Origin: an uncultured beta proteobacterium
Lineage (GTDB): Bacteria; Pseudomonadota; Gammaproteobacteria; Burkholderiales; SG8-39
Reading direction: 5' to 3'
Assembly (NCBI GenBank): GCA_903868285.1
Contig: CAIPUP010000068.1
Span: 1 to 9,522 of the forward strand
Length of the DNA: 9,522 nt
A program made the translations under genes and the position numbers. The notes under the pieces were generated by a model. The model was not told the DNA's origin. It saw nothing but the letters and a program-made list of their open reading frames with translations, and ran no database searches. Within the stretch, counting starts at the first letter, position 1. Every line of letters begins with the position of its first letter. Shown here one piece after another: positions 1 through 6,100 of this stretch.

Positions 1-1
1 C

Positions 2-100
2 TTGCACAGCATGGTGGATTACCTGCGTGCGCGGCCCGAGGTGTGTTTCATGAACGGTAGCCAGATCCACGACTGGTTTGTAGCGCAGCAGCCGGCCTGA
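2..100 (+). CDS. C-terminal end of a probable polysaccharide deacetylase (partial)
   Basis: Only the last 32 residues and the TGA stop (98-100) are in the window; the 5' part lies to the left. The visible tail contains HSMVDYLRARPEVCFMNGSQ followed by IHDWF. This resembles the C-terminal end of NodB-fold polysaccharide deacetylases of the PuuE-like type, where a helix of the form 'yLr.rP.VwF.tg.qIa.Wf' follows the last barrel strand. Such enzymes remove acetyl or related groups from N-acetylated sugars or small amides. None of the catalytic His/Asp residues are in view, so activity and substrate cannot be judged. The gene converges on the methyltransferase gene with only 9 bases between the two stop codons. 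The family call rests on this short tail alone, and the reading frame is more certain than the function. Confidence 0.5.
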   Translation: MHSMVDYLRARPEVCFMNGSQIHDWFVAQQPA

Positions 101-109
101 AACCGGCCT

Positions 110-811
110 TCAGCGGCGCCGCCATACCATCCAGTGTTCCTTGCCCTTGAAAATTGCTGGCGATTCCTGCGCCTGCAGTGGTGTGGACTGTTCCAGCACG
201 AAGTGTGGATCGAGCAGCGCATGAAGCAAGGCGCGGTCAATACCAAACGGTGGTCCGCGTAGGTTGTCATCGATATAAAACAACCCTGCCAGCACGCCAG
301 CGCTGCGTACCAGTTCGGCGCTGCGTGTTGCCCAGCGTGGCCATTCCTGGCGCGGCAAGGCGCATAGCAGAGCGCGTTCGAACTGCAGCTCGAAGCCCGG
401 GCGGCCCTGTGCATCGATGGCCTCAGCGAAGTCGAAGAAATCGGCCTGGCGCAGGCAAGCGGCATGCGGGCCCAGCACCGGTCGCGCCAGCTCGACAGCC
501 CCCGGCGCATAGTCGATGGCCAGCACGTCCAGCCCGGCGTCCGCCAGCAGGCGCGCATCATGACCACTGCCGCAGCCTGGCACCAGGGCGCGTGCACGCA
601 CCGGCGAAGCGGGTGGCGTCGCTGGCAAGGTGAAGCTGCCAAGCAATGCCGGCAGGGCGCCACGCAGATAAGGCGAAGCACTGCCCGGCTCCCAGGGCGT
701 CACGCCCTTGCGGTAGCGCGTTTCCCAGAATGCCGGGTCAGCGCTGTCCTTGGTGTCAGCGCTGTTCTTGGTGTCGGGGTCGCCCTTCGGCTTGGCGCTG
801 TCCTCAGCCAT
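110..811 (-). CDS. TPMT-like SAM-dependent methyltransferase
   Basis: A 233-residue class I SAM-dependent methyltransferase of the thiopurine S-methyltransferase (TPMT)-like family. The N-terminal family block FWETRYRKGVTPWEPG is at about residues 28-43. The SAM-binding glycine loop LVPGCGSGHDA (76-86) is followed by the acidic end of strand 2, VLAIDYAPGAVELA (about 96-109). QADFFDF (122-128) fits the base-contact region, and the C-terminal FKGKEHWMVWRRR closes the fold. The acceptor substrate is unknown; bacterial members methylate assorted thiols, selenium or tellurium compounds and other small molecules. The gene is last in the ubiJ-ubiB unit. I chose the ATG at 811, which leaves 14 bases after the ubiB stop. 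An in-frame ATG at 844 would add 11 residues and overlap ubiB by 19 bases. Neither start has a clear Shine-Dalgarno sequence. Residues 1-27 are a charged low-complexity tail containing a tandem repeat. Confidence 0.85.
   Translation of the reverse strand: MAEDSAKPKGDPDTKNSADTKDSADPAFWETRYRKGVTPWEPGSASPYLRGALPALLGSFTLPATPPASPVRARALVPGCGSGHDARLLADAGLDVLAIDYAPGAVELARPVLGPHAACLRQADFFDFAEAIDAQGRPGFELQFERALLCALPRQEWPRWATRSAELVRSAGVLAGLFYIDDNLRGPPFGIDRALLHALLDPHFVLEQSTPLQAQESPAIFKGKEHWMVWRRR
737..775 (-). repeat. 18-bp tandem repeat in the methyltransferase N-terminal tail
   Basis: Two adjacent 18-bp units (740-757 and 758-775, differing at one base) are preceded by a 3-base partial unit. On the minus strand they encode DTKNSA-DTKDSA-D in the hydrophilic tail ahead of the methyltransferase domain. 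The unit is a multiple of three, so copy-number change would keep the frame. A partial echo (GACAGCGC) occurs just upstream in the gene. It probably arose by replication slippage. Confidence 0.8.
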
Positions 812-825
812 GGTTTGTGTGTTGG

Positions 826-2415
826 TTACAGGAACCAGGCCCATTGCAGCGCCAGCGACAACAGCAGCGCCGCACCGATCAGGCTGAGCAGCGCATTGCG
901 GCGGCGATTGGCACGCGCGGTTTCTTGCAACAGCAGCGCCAGCTGATCGATGCGTTCATCGGACAAGGCCCGATGCAGCAGACGCGGCAGTGCGGGCAGG
1001 GTATTGGCCCAGGCTGGTGCTTCTTCGCGCAGGCTGCGCAGCAGGGCGCGCCAGCCCACTTGCTCATTCATCCAGCGCTGCAAAAACGGTTTGGCGGTCT
1101 GCCACAGATCGAGCTGCGGATCGAGCTGTCTTCCCAGACCTTCGATATTAAGCAGGGTCTTTTGCAGCAGCACCAGCTGTGGTTGTATCTCGACATTAAA
1201 GCGGCGTGACACCTGGAACAGTCGCAGCAGCACATGACCGAAACGAATGTCCTGCAGCGGCCGATCGAAGATCGGTTCGCACACCGAGCGAATGGCCGTT
1301 TCCAGTTCCTCCACCCGCGTCTCGGGAGGCACCCAGCCCGACTCGAGGTGCACTTCGGCCACACGGCGGTAATCGCGATTGAAAAATGCCAGGAAGTTGC
1401 GTGCCAGGTAGTGCTTGTCGCGCTGGCTGAGCGTGCCCATGATGCCGAAGTCGAGCGCGATGTATTGCCCCTGGGGCGAGACAAAAATGTTGCCCGGATG
1501 CATGTCGGCATGGAAAAAGCCATCGCGAAACACCTGGGTGAAAAAGATCTCCACCCCGGTGCGCGCCAGCAGAGGAATGTCCACGCCCTGCGATCGCAGC
1601 ACATCGACTTGCGATACCGGTACGCCATGCATGCGCTGCATGGTCATCACATTCAGCGCACACCAGTCCCAGTACACCTCGGGTACCGCCAGCATCGGCG
1701 AGTGCGCGAAGTTGCGACGCAGTTGGCTGGCATTGGCCGCTTCGCGCATCAGATCCAGTTCGTCATGCAGGTGGCGTGCGAATTCCGCCACCACTTCACG
1801 CGGCTTGAGGCGCGGACCATCGGCGAACAGTCGCTCCACCAGCCAGGCCGCGGCATCCATCAAGGCCAGATCGCGCCGGATGACCGGCAGCAGTCCGGGA
1901 CGGATGATCTTCACCGCCACTTCCAGGCCGTCATGTTTGCCGCTGGCATCGCGCAGGGTGGCGAAATGCACCTGCGCCACCGAGGCGCTGGCCACCGGAT
2001 CGCTTTCGAAGTGCGAGAACAGGGCCTCGACCGGCTGGTTGAAGGCGCGCTCGACTTCGCGCCGCGCCAGCGCGCTGTCAAACGGCGGCACCTGATCCTG
2101 CAACCGCGCCAGCTCGTCGGCGATATCGGTGGGCAGCAGATCGCGCCGGGTCGATAGCACCTGGCCGAACTTCACAAAAATCGGCCCCAGTTCTTCCAGC
2201 GCCAGACGCAAGCGCTGGCCGCGCGGCGCCTGCAGTCGTTGCGCCGGCAACAGGCCGCTCAGTGCGCCCAGGAGCTTCCTGCCGATGCCGCCTGCGCCCG
2301 TCCCGACGCCAGCGGTGCTGGTGCCGCCATAGCTGGCCTGCAGCGCGAATTCATCCAGCCCGTGACGCAGCGCGACCCGCAGGATGGTTCCGAGACGCAC
2401 CAGGGGAATGTTCAT
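826..2415 (-). CDS. ubiB: UbiB, ABC1/ADCK-family protein of ubiquinone biosynthesis
   Basis: A 529-residue UbiB (E. coli UbiB is about 546), the ABC1/ADCK/UbiB atypical kinase-like protein needed for ubiquinone biosynthesis. Family work describes ATPase activity stimulated by membrane lipid and by quinone-precursor-like compounds. Motifs are in the expected order: the N-terminal family-specific KxGQ motif KFGQ (82-85), the alanine-rich loop ASASVAQVH (142-150) replacing the kinase glycine-rich loop, the ATP-site lysine in AVKII (K169), ExD in DELDL (219-221), the catalytic-loop analogue HADMHPGN (302-309), and the metal-binding DFG (322-324). The C-terminal hydrophobic stretch at about 507-529 (NALLSLIGAALLLSLALQWA) fits the membrane anchor. 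The start agrees with the usual N-terminus, IPLVRLGTILRVALRHGLDEF. No Shine-Dalgarno sequence is present: the ATG abuts an AU-rich 28-bp element. The gene follows ubiJ after 32 bases and precedes the methyltransferase gene. Confidence 0.97.
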   Translation of the reverse strand: MNIPLVRLGTILRVALRHGLDEFALQASYGGTSTAGVGTGAGGIGRKLLGALSGLLPAQRLQAPRGQRLRLALEELGPIFVKFGQVLSTRRDLLPTDIADELARLQDQVPPFDSALARREVERAFNQPVEALFSHFESDPVASASVAQVHFATLRDASGKHDGLEVAVKIIRPGLLPVIRRDLALMDAAAWLVERLFADGPRLKPREVVAEFARHLHDELDLMREAANASQLRRNFAHSPMLAVPEVYWDWCALNVMTMQRMHGVPVSQVDVLRSQGVDIPLLARTGVEIFFTQVFRDGFFHADMHPGNIFVSPQGQYIALDFGIMGTLSQRDKHYLARNFLAFFNRDYRRVAEVHLESGWVPPETRVEELETAIRSVCEPIFDRPLQDIRFGHVLLRLFQVSRRFNVEIQPQLVLLQKTLLNIEGLGRQLDPQLDLWQTAKPFLQRWMNEQVGWRALLRSLREEAPAWANTLPALPRLLHRALSDERIDQLALLLQETARANRRRNALLSLIGAALLLSLALQWAWFL

Positions 2416-2442
2416 AAGTTATTGATTTTATTAACTTTTTAC
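2415..2442 (-). repeat. AT-rich 28-bp element, copy 1, with IHF-consensus core, between ubiJ and ubiB
   Basis: This element is 27/28 identical to 8848-8875, in the same orientation. Its minus-strand core AATCAATAACTTA (2427-2415) matches the IHF consensus WATCARNNNNTTR at every defined position. The A5 tract (2440-2436) lies on the 5' side, where IHF sites often carry an A-tract. The arms AAGTTA and TAACTT form an inverted repeat. The element fills most of the ubiJ-ubiB gap, starting 5 bases after the ubiJ stop, and its last base is the A of the ubiB ATG. IHF binding is inferred from the motif match only. Confidence 0.75.
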
Positions 2443-2447
2443 GTTCT

Positions 2448-3098
2448 TTAGGGCCGGCGTTCTTCGAGCCTTCGCAGGCGTTGTTCGAGCAGGCTGGTGC
2501 GCGTCTGCACTTGTTGCAGCGACTGCGTGAACGCCTGCAGCGCCGCGCGCGAACTCAGCAGCGGCTGCTCATACAGCCAGTACTCGCTCAGGCTCTGGGC
2601 GGCGCGCAGGGCGTTGTCCTGGCTACTGGCCAGCAGCGTGCGGCCAGCGCCGGCGATGCGATGCGCCAACACATCGCCCACCACGCGCGACAGATCTTCC
2701 TCGGCATCCCAGCGCAGGCTGCCGGCCAGCTGTTGTATCAGCGCCGCCAGTTCGAGATTGCCGGCGATACGCATATCGCGCAGTGCGCGCGCCCGCAGCG
2801 CCGGGTCGGTGGCCGCCAGCCAGGGCAGGCTGAGCGGATTGAACTCGATTTGCAGATCGGGTTCGTTCGGGCTGTCGTTGGGCAGCTTGCTCGGCGCAGC
2901 GGTGGGGGCATCGGCCACGGCATGTACATCGTCGATTGTCAGCAGCCGACCGTCTTCGCCAATACGCGCCAGCAGATCGGGCAGCGGCGGCGCGCGAAAG
3001 CGCAGGCATTTGCCGACGTGCGCGCCCAGCAGCGCTGCGGCCTCGGGGTTGTGCGATAGCAGATGGTTGACGGCGAACAGGGCGCTGCGCTCTAGCAT
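2448..3098 (-). CDS. ubiJ: UbiJ, SCP2-domain ubiquinone biosynthesis accessory factor
   Basis: A 216-residue UbiJ homologue (E. coli UbiJ is about 201 residues). In E. coli UbiJ works with UbiK in the soluble Ubi complex, where its SCP2 lipid-binding domain is thought to hold the hydrophobic quinone intermediates. Here the N-terminal half carries LERSALFAVNHLLSHNPEAA (2-21) and a β-rich SCP2-like region (about 28-125). ADPxLRARALRDMRIAGNLELA-type sequence (97-118) is the typical acceptor-pocket stretch. Next comes the UbiJ-specific WDAEEDLSRVVGDVLAHRI (130-148). The C-terminus (about 181-215) is a heptad-like, Arg/Gln/Leu-rich coiled coil, as expected for UbiK contact. Residues 60-80 form a Pro/Asp-rich insertion-like loop. 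The gene is first after the terminator at 3194-3233, so its promoter should lie in 3099-3193; I could not pick out convincing -35/-10 boxes there. Confidence 0.93.
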   Translation of the reverse strand: MLERSALFAVNHLLSHNPEAAALLGAHVGKCLRFRAPPLPDLLARIGEDGRLLTIDDVHAVADAPTAAPSKLPNDSPNEPDLQIEFNPLSLPWLAATDPALRARALRDMRIAGNLELAALIQQLAGSLRWDAEEDLSRVVGDVLAHRIAGAGRTLLASSQDNALRAAQSLSEYWLYEQPLLSSRAALQAFTQSLQQVQTRTSLLEQRLRRLEERRP

Positions 3099-3193
3099 CG
3101 CGGCACTTTAGCAGAGTGTCATCAGCACATAGCGGGCTGCAGCGACACAGCCTGAGACAAGCGCGAACGAAAGCGCCACACAACAGTGCTAAA

Positions 3194-3233
3194 CAAAACG
3201 CCCCGCAGGTTAACTACCCTGCGGGGCGTTTTG
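3194..3233 (-). terminator. Strong rho-independent terminator after the Tim44-domain gene
   Basis: A perfect 16-bp inverted repeat, CAAAACGCCCCGCAGG (3194-3209) and its complement (3218-3233), encloses an 8-base loop. In the minus direction the GC-rich stem runs into GTTTTGTTT, a good U-tract. It lies 72 bases past the Tim44-gene stop and ends the MFS-to-Tim44 transcript before ubiJ. The mirrored A/T ends mean it could also stop plus-strand transcription. Confidence 0.92.
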
Positions 3234-3305
3234 CAATGCAACTTCAGATCAGCGCACAGCGCGCCTTAATGCCGCCGTTCTTTCGACTGTGCCTGAATGT
3301 GCTGC

Positions 3306-4355
3306 TCAGGAAACCTGCTGTATCCCTGCCAGTACCCAGCCGCTATCACCGCTGACCGGCTTTTGCAGATGCCAGATTTCCTCGAAGGCTTCGGCCTTGG
3401 TGGCTTGCGGCTCGCGGATCTGACCGGCGAAGCGCACGCTGGCCCAGTGCAGGCCGGCTTCGGAGGCCACTTCCATGAGCGAGGCGCTCAGCGACAGCAC
3501 CTCGGTGCGACCACCGGTCTTGGCGTTCTCGGCGCCATTGGCCAGCACTTCCGGCTTGAGCGCAGCGAACATCTCGCTGGTGGTGACGTCATGCAGCATG
3601 TCGGTGTCACCGCGATCATTGGCTTCCTGCAGATGCAGGAAGTTCATCTTGGCTTGCTTGAGAAAGCCCTCGACATCGAAATCGGCCGGGATGCTGCTAT
3701 CGGCCGTGACCGGTGCGCTGCGTCCCATGCCGGCATGCGAGCCGATCTGCACACCCGCAATGCCGCCACCGCTGCTGCCCGCCGCTTCGTTGCTGCGCGG
3801 CTGATAGCTCTCGGCCGGTACGTATTGCGAGGGCGGCGGTGCGGCCACGGTTTCATTACCCATATGTTGCTGGTTGGCCGAGGCGTACTGCAGCCCGTTC
3901 GGCTGCGGCGTGCTGCGCGACCGGAACAGGCGGATCAGCAACATCACGGCACCTGCCGCCAGCAGACCCATCAGCAGGGCGCCGATCATGCCGCTCATGC
4001 CACCCATATCGCCCAGCAGACCGCTTTGACCCAGCAGCCATCCCAGACCAAGACCAGCCGCCAGACCCGCCACCGGGCCGAGCCAGCGATTCGGCTGCGC
4101 TGCGGGTGCAGCTGCCGGCGCTGCCGGCGAGGGTGCGGCCGGCTTGGCGGCTTGTGCTGCCTGTCCTGGCTGTGCCGCTTGTCCGGGCGTGGCCTGGTTG
4201 CTGGGCGGTGTGGCGCTGCGCTGCGCACCGACGTTACTGCCACCACCGAGGCGTTTTGCGGCTTCGGCTTCGCTGTTGGCAAAGCCCAGCACGATGGCAA
4301 ACATCACCATGCTCAAACCGGTGATCCAGCGCTTGAAGTGCTTCATCACTTGCAT
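3306..4355 (-). CDS. Tim44-domain membrane protein in the ubiquinone cluster
   Basis: A 349-residue exported or inner-membrane protein with a C-terminal Tim44-like (TIM44/MRPL45) domain. A basic start, MKHFKRW, is followed by a hydrophobic stretch (about 11-26) and a signal-peptide-like ANSEAEA (26-32), so cleavage near residue 32 is plausible. Then come the family-typical AKRLGGGSN (33-41) and a Pro/Ala/Gln-rich linker (47-88). Two hydrophobic segments, WLGPVAGLAAGLGLGWLLGQ (91-110) and GMSGMIGALLMGLLAAGAVM (119-138), may cross the membrane as a hairpin. A second low-complexity linker (about 146-222) precedes the Tim44-like fold (about 225-349), which ends WHLQKP...GWVLAGIQQV. Bacterial members have no settled function; mitochondrial Tim44 links the import motor to the channel. 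GGAGG at 4364-4368 selects the ATG at 4355. The gene follows ubiE by 67 bases and is last before the terminator. Confidence 0.88.
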   Translation of the reverse strand: MQVMKHFKRWITGLSMVMFAIVLGFANSEAEAAKRLGGGSNVGAQRSATPPSNQATPGQAAQPGQAAQAAKPAAPSPAAPAAAPAAQPNRWLGPVAGLAAGLGLGWLLGQSGLLGDMGGMSGMIGALLMGLLAAGAVMLLIRLFRSRSTPQPNGLQYASANQQHMGNETVAAPPPSQYVPAESYQPRSNEAAGSSGGGIAGVQIGSHAGMGRSAPVTADSSIPADFDVEGFLKQAKMNFLHLQEANDRGDTDMLHDVTTSEMFAALKPEVLANGAENAKTGGRTEVLSLSASLMEVASEAGLHWASVRFAGQIREPQATKAEAFEEIWHLQKPVSGDSGWVLAGIQQVS

Positions 4356-4363
4356 TGTTCTTT

Positions 4364-4368
4364 CCTCC
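4364..4368 (-). promoter_or_regulatory. Shine-Dalgarno GGAGG of the Tim44-domain gene
   Basis: GGAGG on the minus strand lies 8 bases before the ATG at 4355. It supports that start over the in-frame ATG at 4376, which would place the site inside the coding region, and over the one at 4346. It is the clearest ribosome binding site in the window. Confidence 0.85.
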
Positions 4369-4373
4369 AGAGG

Positions 4374-4419
4374 CACGTTGGCCGTTGTTTAACTGCTTTA
4401 TTTGTTCGACACGTTGGCC
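4374..4419. repeat. Direct 10-bp repeat between ubiE and the Tim44-domain gene
   Basis: CACGTTGGCC occurs at 4374-4383 and again at 4410-4419, with start points 36 bp apart, in the short ubiE-Tim44 gap. AT-rich sequence lies between the copies. It could be a paired regulator site or chance; nothing else supports a function. Confidence 0.4.
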
Positions 4420-4422
4420 CGT

Positions 4423-5184
4423 TTAGTATTTGCTGCCGCGATGCAGGGCCACAGCGCCCGCGGCTAGGTTGAACACTTCGACCTGTTCCAGGCCAGCGCG
4501 TTCCATCATGCGCTTTAATTCATCCTGATCCGGATGCATGCGTATCGATTCTGCCAGATAGCGGTAACTATCCGCATCGCCTGCCACGCGCTGACCGAGC
4601 CAGGGCAATACCTTAAATGAATACCAGTCGTAAACCTGTTCCAGTGGTTTCCAGATTTTCGAGAACTCCAGCACCAGCAATCGCCCGCCCGGCTTGAGCA
4701 CACGGCGCATTTCGGCCAGTGCCAGGTCCTTGTGGGTCATGTTGCGCAGGCCAAAAGCCACGCTCACGCAATGGAAATAATTGTCGGGAAACGGCAGTTG
4801 TTCGGCATCACATTGCGCCACCGGCAGCAGCAAGCCGCGGTCGATCAGTCGGTTGCGTCCCACCGCCAGCATGGCGTGGTTGATATCGGTCAGCCACACC
4901 TCGCCCTGCGCACCGGCCAGTTCGGCCATGCCAAAGGCCAGATCGCCCGAACCGCCGGCGATATCCAGCACACGGTCACCCTGGCGCACGCCACTGGCAG
5001 CCAAGGTGAAGCGCTTCCAGGCGCGATGCATGCCCAGCGACATGAAGTCGTTCATCACATCGTATTTCGATGCCACCGAATCGAAGACATCGGCTACCCG
5101 CCGTGCCTTGTCGCGCTCGTCGACGGTCTGATAGCCGAAGTGGGTCTGGCCGGCACTGCTGGCCTTGTTGTGCGGATCAGACAT
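4423..5184 (-). CDS. ubiE: UbiE, C-methyltransferase of ubiquinone/menaquinone biosynthesis
   Basis: A 253-residue UbiE (COQ5 family; E. coli UbiE is 251). It transfers a methyl group from SAM to the ring carbon of the demethylated benzoquinol intermediate, and also makes menaquinone where that pathway exists. Both family signatures are visible: YDVMNDFMSLGMHRAWKRF (41-59) and RNMTHKDLALAEMRRVLKPG (147-166), the latter followed by GRLLVLEFSK. The SAM-binding loop is VLDIAGGSGDLAF (72-84), with the acidic strand-2 end LTDINHAM (98-105). The protein ends AAGAVALHRGSKY, typical of the family. The frame is open further upstream, but the ATG at 5184 gives the family length; the extra sequence lies within the DUF971 gene. 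The start overlaps the DUF971 stop by 8 bases (ATGTCTGA), suggesting coupled translation. No good Shine-Dalgarno sequence precedes it. Confidence 0.97.
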   Translation of the reverse strand: MSDPHNKASSAGQTHFGYQTVDERDKARRVADVFDSVASKYDVMNDFMSLGMHRAWKRFTLAASGVRQGDRVLDIAGGSGDLAFGMAELAGAQGEVWLTDINHAMLAVGRNRLIDRGLLLPVAQCDAEQLPFPDNYFHCVSVAFGLRNMTHKDLALAEMRRVLKPGGRLLVLEFSKIWKPLEQVYDWYSFKVLPWLGQRVAGDADSYRYLAESIRMHPDQDELKRMMERAGLEQVEVFNLAAGAVALHRGSKY

Positions 5185-5530
5185 CGCGTGAAGCACCGGC
5201 ATCGACCAGCTTTTCCAGATAGTCGGCCCACAGCTTGTCGTGATCGCGACCGAGACTATGCAGGTAGTCCCAGGCATAGATGCCGGTGGAATGGCCATCC
5301 GAGAAGCGCGGCTGTATGGCATAGCTGCCGACTGGCTCGACGCTCAGGATATCGACCTTGCGTTTGCCGGTTTGCAGGGTTTCTTGCCCCGGGCCATGGC
5401 CGCGCACCTCGGCCGATGGACTGTGCACGCGCAGAAATTCATAGGACAGCGTGAAGCTGCTGTCGTCGTCGAAATGGATTTCCATTTGACGCGAAGCGGC
5501 ATGCAGGCGGATTTCAGTCGGGTTGGGCAT
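5177..5530 (-). CDS. DUF971 / GBBH-like N-terminal domain protein
   Basis: A 117-residue single-domain DUF971 protein, also called gamma-butyrobetaine hydroxylase-like N-terminal domain. The start, PTEIRLHAASRQMEIHFDD (4-22), fits the family pattern of an opening β-hairpin. It is followed by FTLSYEFLRVHSPSAEVRGHG (26-46), and the central SVEPVGSYAIQPRFSDGHSTG (63-83) leads to IYAWDYLHSLG (84-94), the family's most conserved stretch. In eukaryotic dioxygenases this domain binds zinc. The stand-alone bacterial form has no established biochemical role, though the domain also occurs with Fe-S carrier proteins of the Mrp/ApbC type. The gene sits 63 bases after the HIT gene and overlaps ubiE by 8 bases. 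That tight link suggests a housekeeping role tied to quinone or cofactor metabolism (inference). Confidence 0.9.
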   Translation of the reverse strand: MPNPTEIRLHAASRQMEIHFDDDSSFTLSYEFLRVHSPSAEVRGHGPGQETLQTGKRKVDILSVEPVGSYAIQPRFSDGHSTGIYAWDYLHSLGRDHDKLWADYLEKLVDAGASRDV

Positions 5531-5593
5531 GGTTTGCGTTCAGTGGTCGAGGGTTATTTCAGGTGGTTTTCACTAAGGCTTCACGAAAGGGAC

Positions 5594-6100
5594 TCAGGGT
5601 ACAGGACACTGCCGCCGTGCATCGAGAATACCTTGCGCCAGTGCTTGCGTCAGTGCCGCTTTGAGGACATCGCGCTGTAACGCTGGTCGGGTTGCGGCAT
5701 GTTGATCACGCATCGCGCTACCCCACACCGGGTTGGGAAAATGCCGGTCATCGGCATAGCGCGGAATGACATGCCAGTGCAGATGTGGCACGACATTGCC
5801 AAAGCTGGCCAGGTTGATCTTGGCCGGTTGCAGATGGTCGCGCAGCACCTGCTCCACCGCATAAACCGTTGCCATCAGGCAATGCCGCGCCGCCAGCGGC
5901 AGATCGGTCATCTCGCTGTGATGGGCATTCAGAATCACGCGGCAAAACCCGGGGTAGTCGGCATCATCCACCAGCACTACGCGACAAAAAGCATCGCGCC
6001 ACAGCAGCTCGCCGCCCTCTTCCTGGCACAAGGCGCAGTCATCGGGCCTGGAATCGTGGTTGGGCATAGGGTTTGAACCACTGGCATGTTTCATTGTCAT
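5594..6100 (-). CDS. HIT-family protein (probable nucleotide hydrolase)
   Basis: A 168-residue histidine-triad protein of the Fhit/GalT-related superfamily. The HIT motif is NVVPHLHWHVIPRY (102-115), with histidines 106, 108 and 110. H108 is expected to be the nucleophile attacking the α-phosphate of nucleotide substrates such as AMP esters or dinucleoside polyphosphates. A CALC pair (22-25) near the N-terminus resembles the start of many bacterial HIT domains ('CxLC'). GFCRVILNAHHSEMTDL (51-67) is the usual central strand plus the loop that precedes the helix. The ATG at 6100 overlaps the MFS stop by 4 bases (ATGA), the basis for choosing it. Alternative ATGs lie at 6094 and 6067, and the latter would give a more usual short N-terminus. 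No Shine-Dalgarno sequence decides between them. The substrate is unknown. Confidence 0.9.
   Translation of the reverse strand: MTMKHASGSNPMPNHDSRPDDCALCQEEGGELLWRDAFCRVVLVDDADYPGFCRVILNAHHSEMTDLPLAARHCLMATVYAVEQVLRDHLQPAKINLASFGNVVPHLHWHVIPRYADDRHFPNPVWGSAMRDQHAATRPALQRDVLKAALTQALAQGILDARRQCPVP

Noticed and set aside
90..112. A short GCCGG/CCGGC inverted repeat between the two converging stop codons, considered as a terminator.
   Set aside because: The stem is only about 5 bp, and no U-tract follows in either direction.
1234..2157. A plus-strand open frame of 307 codons inside ubiB.
   Set aside because: It mirrors the ubiB codons; the product is His/Gln/Arg-rich with no domain, and all UbiB motifs are intact on the other strand.
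3099..3193. A sigma-70 promoter for ubiJ.
   Set aside because: A promoter is expected here, but TTGTCT and TATGTG on the minus strand are 23 bases apart and no better-spaced pair is visible, so none is annotated.
3297..4472. A plus-strand open frame of 391 codons opposite the Tim44-domain gene, longer than that gene itself.
   Set aside because: Its product is His-, Cys-, Arg- and Gln-rich with no recognisable domain, while the minus strand encodes a signal peptide, hydrophobic helices and a Tim44 fold with a good ribosome binding site. GC-rich DNA often keeps the antisense frame open.
5185..5322. A longer UbiE starting 46 codons upstream.
   Set aside because: The extra stretch lies within the DUF971 gene in another frame and is unlike any UbiE N-terminus. 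The ATG at 5184 gives the usual length.
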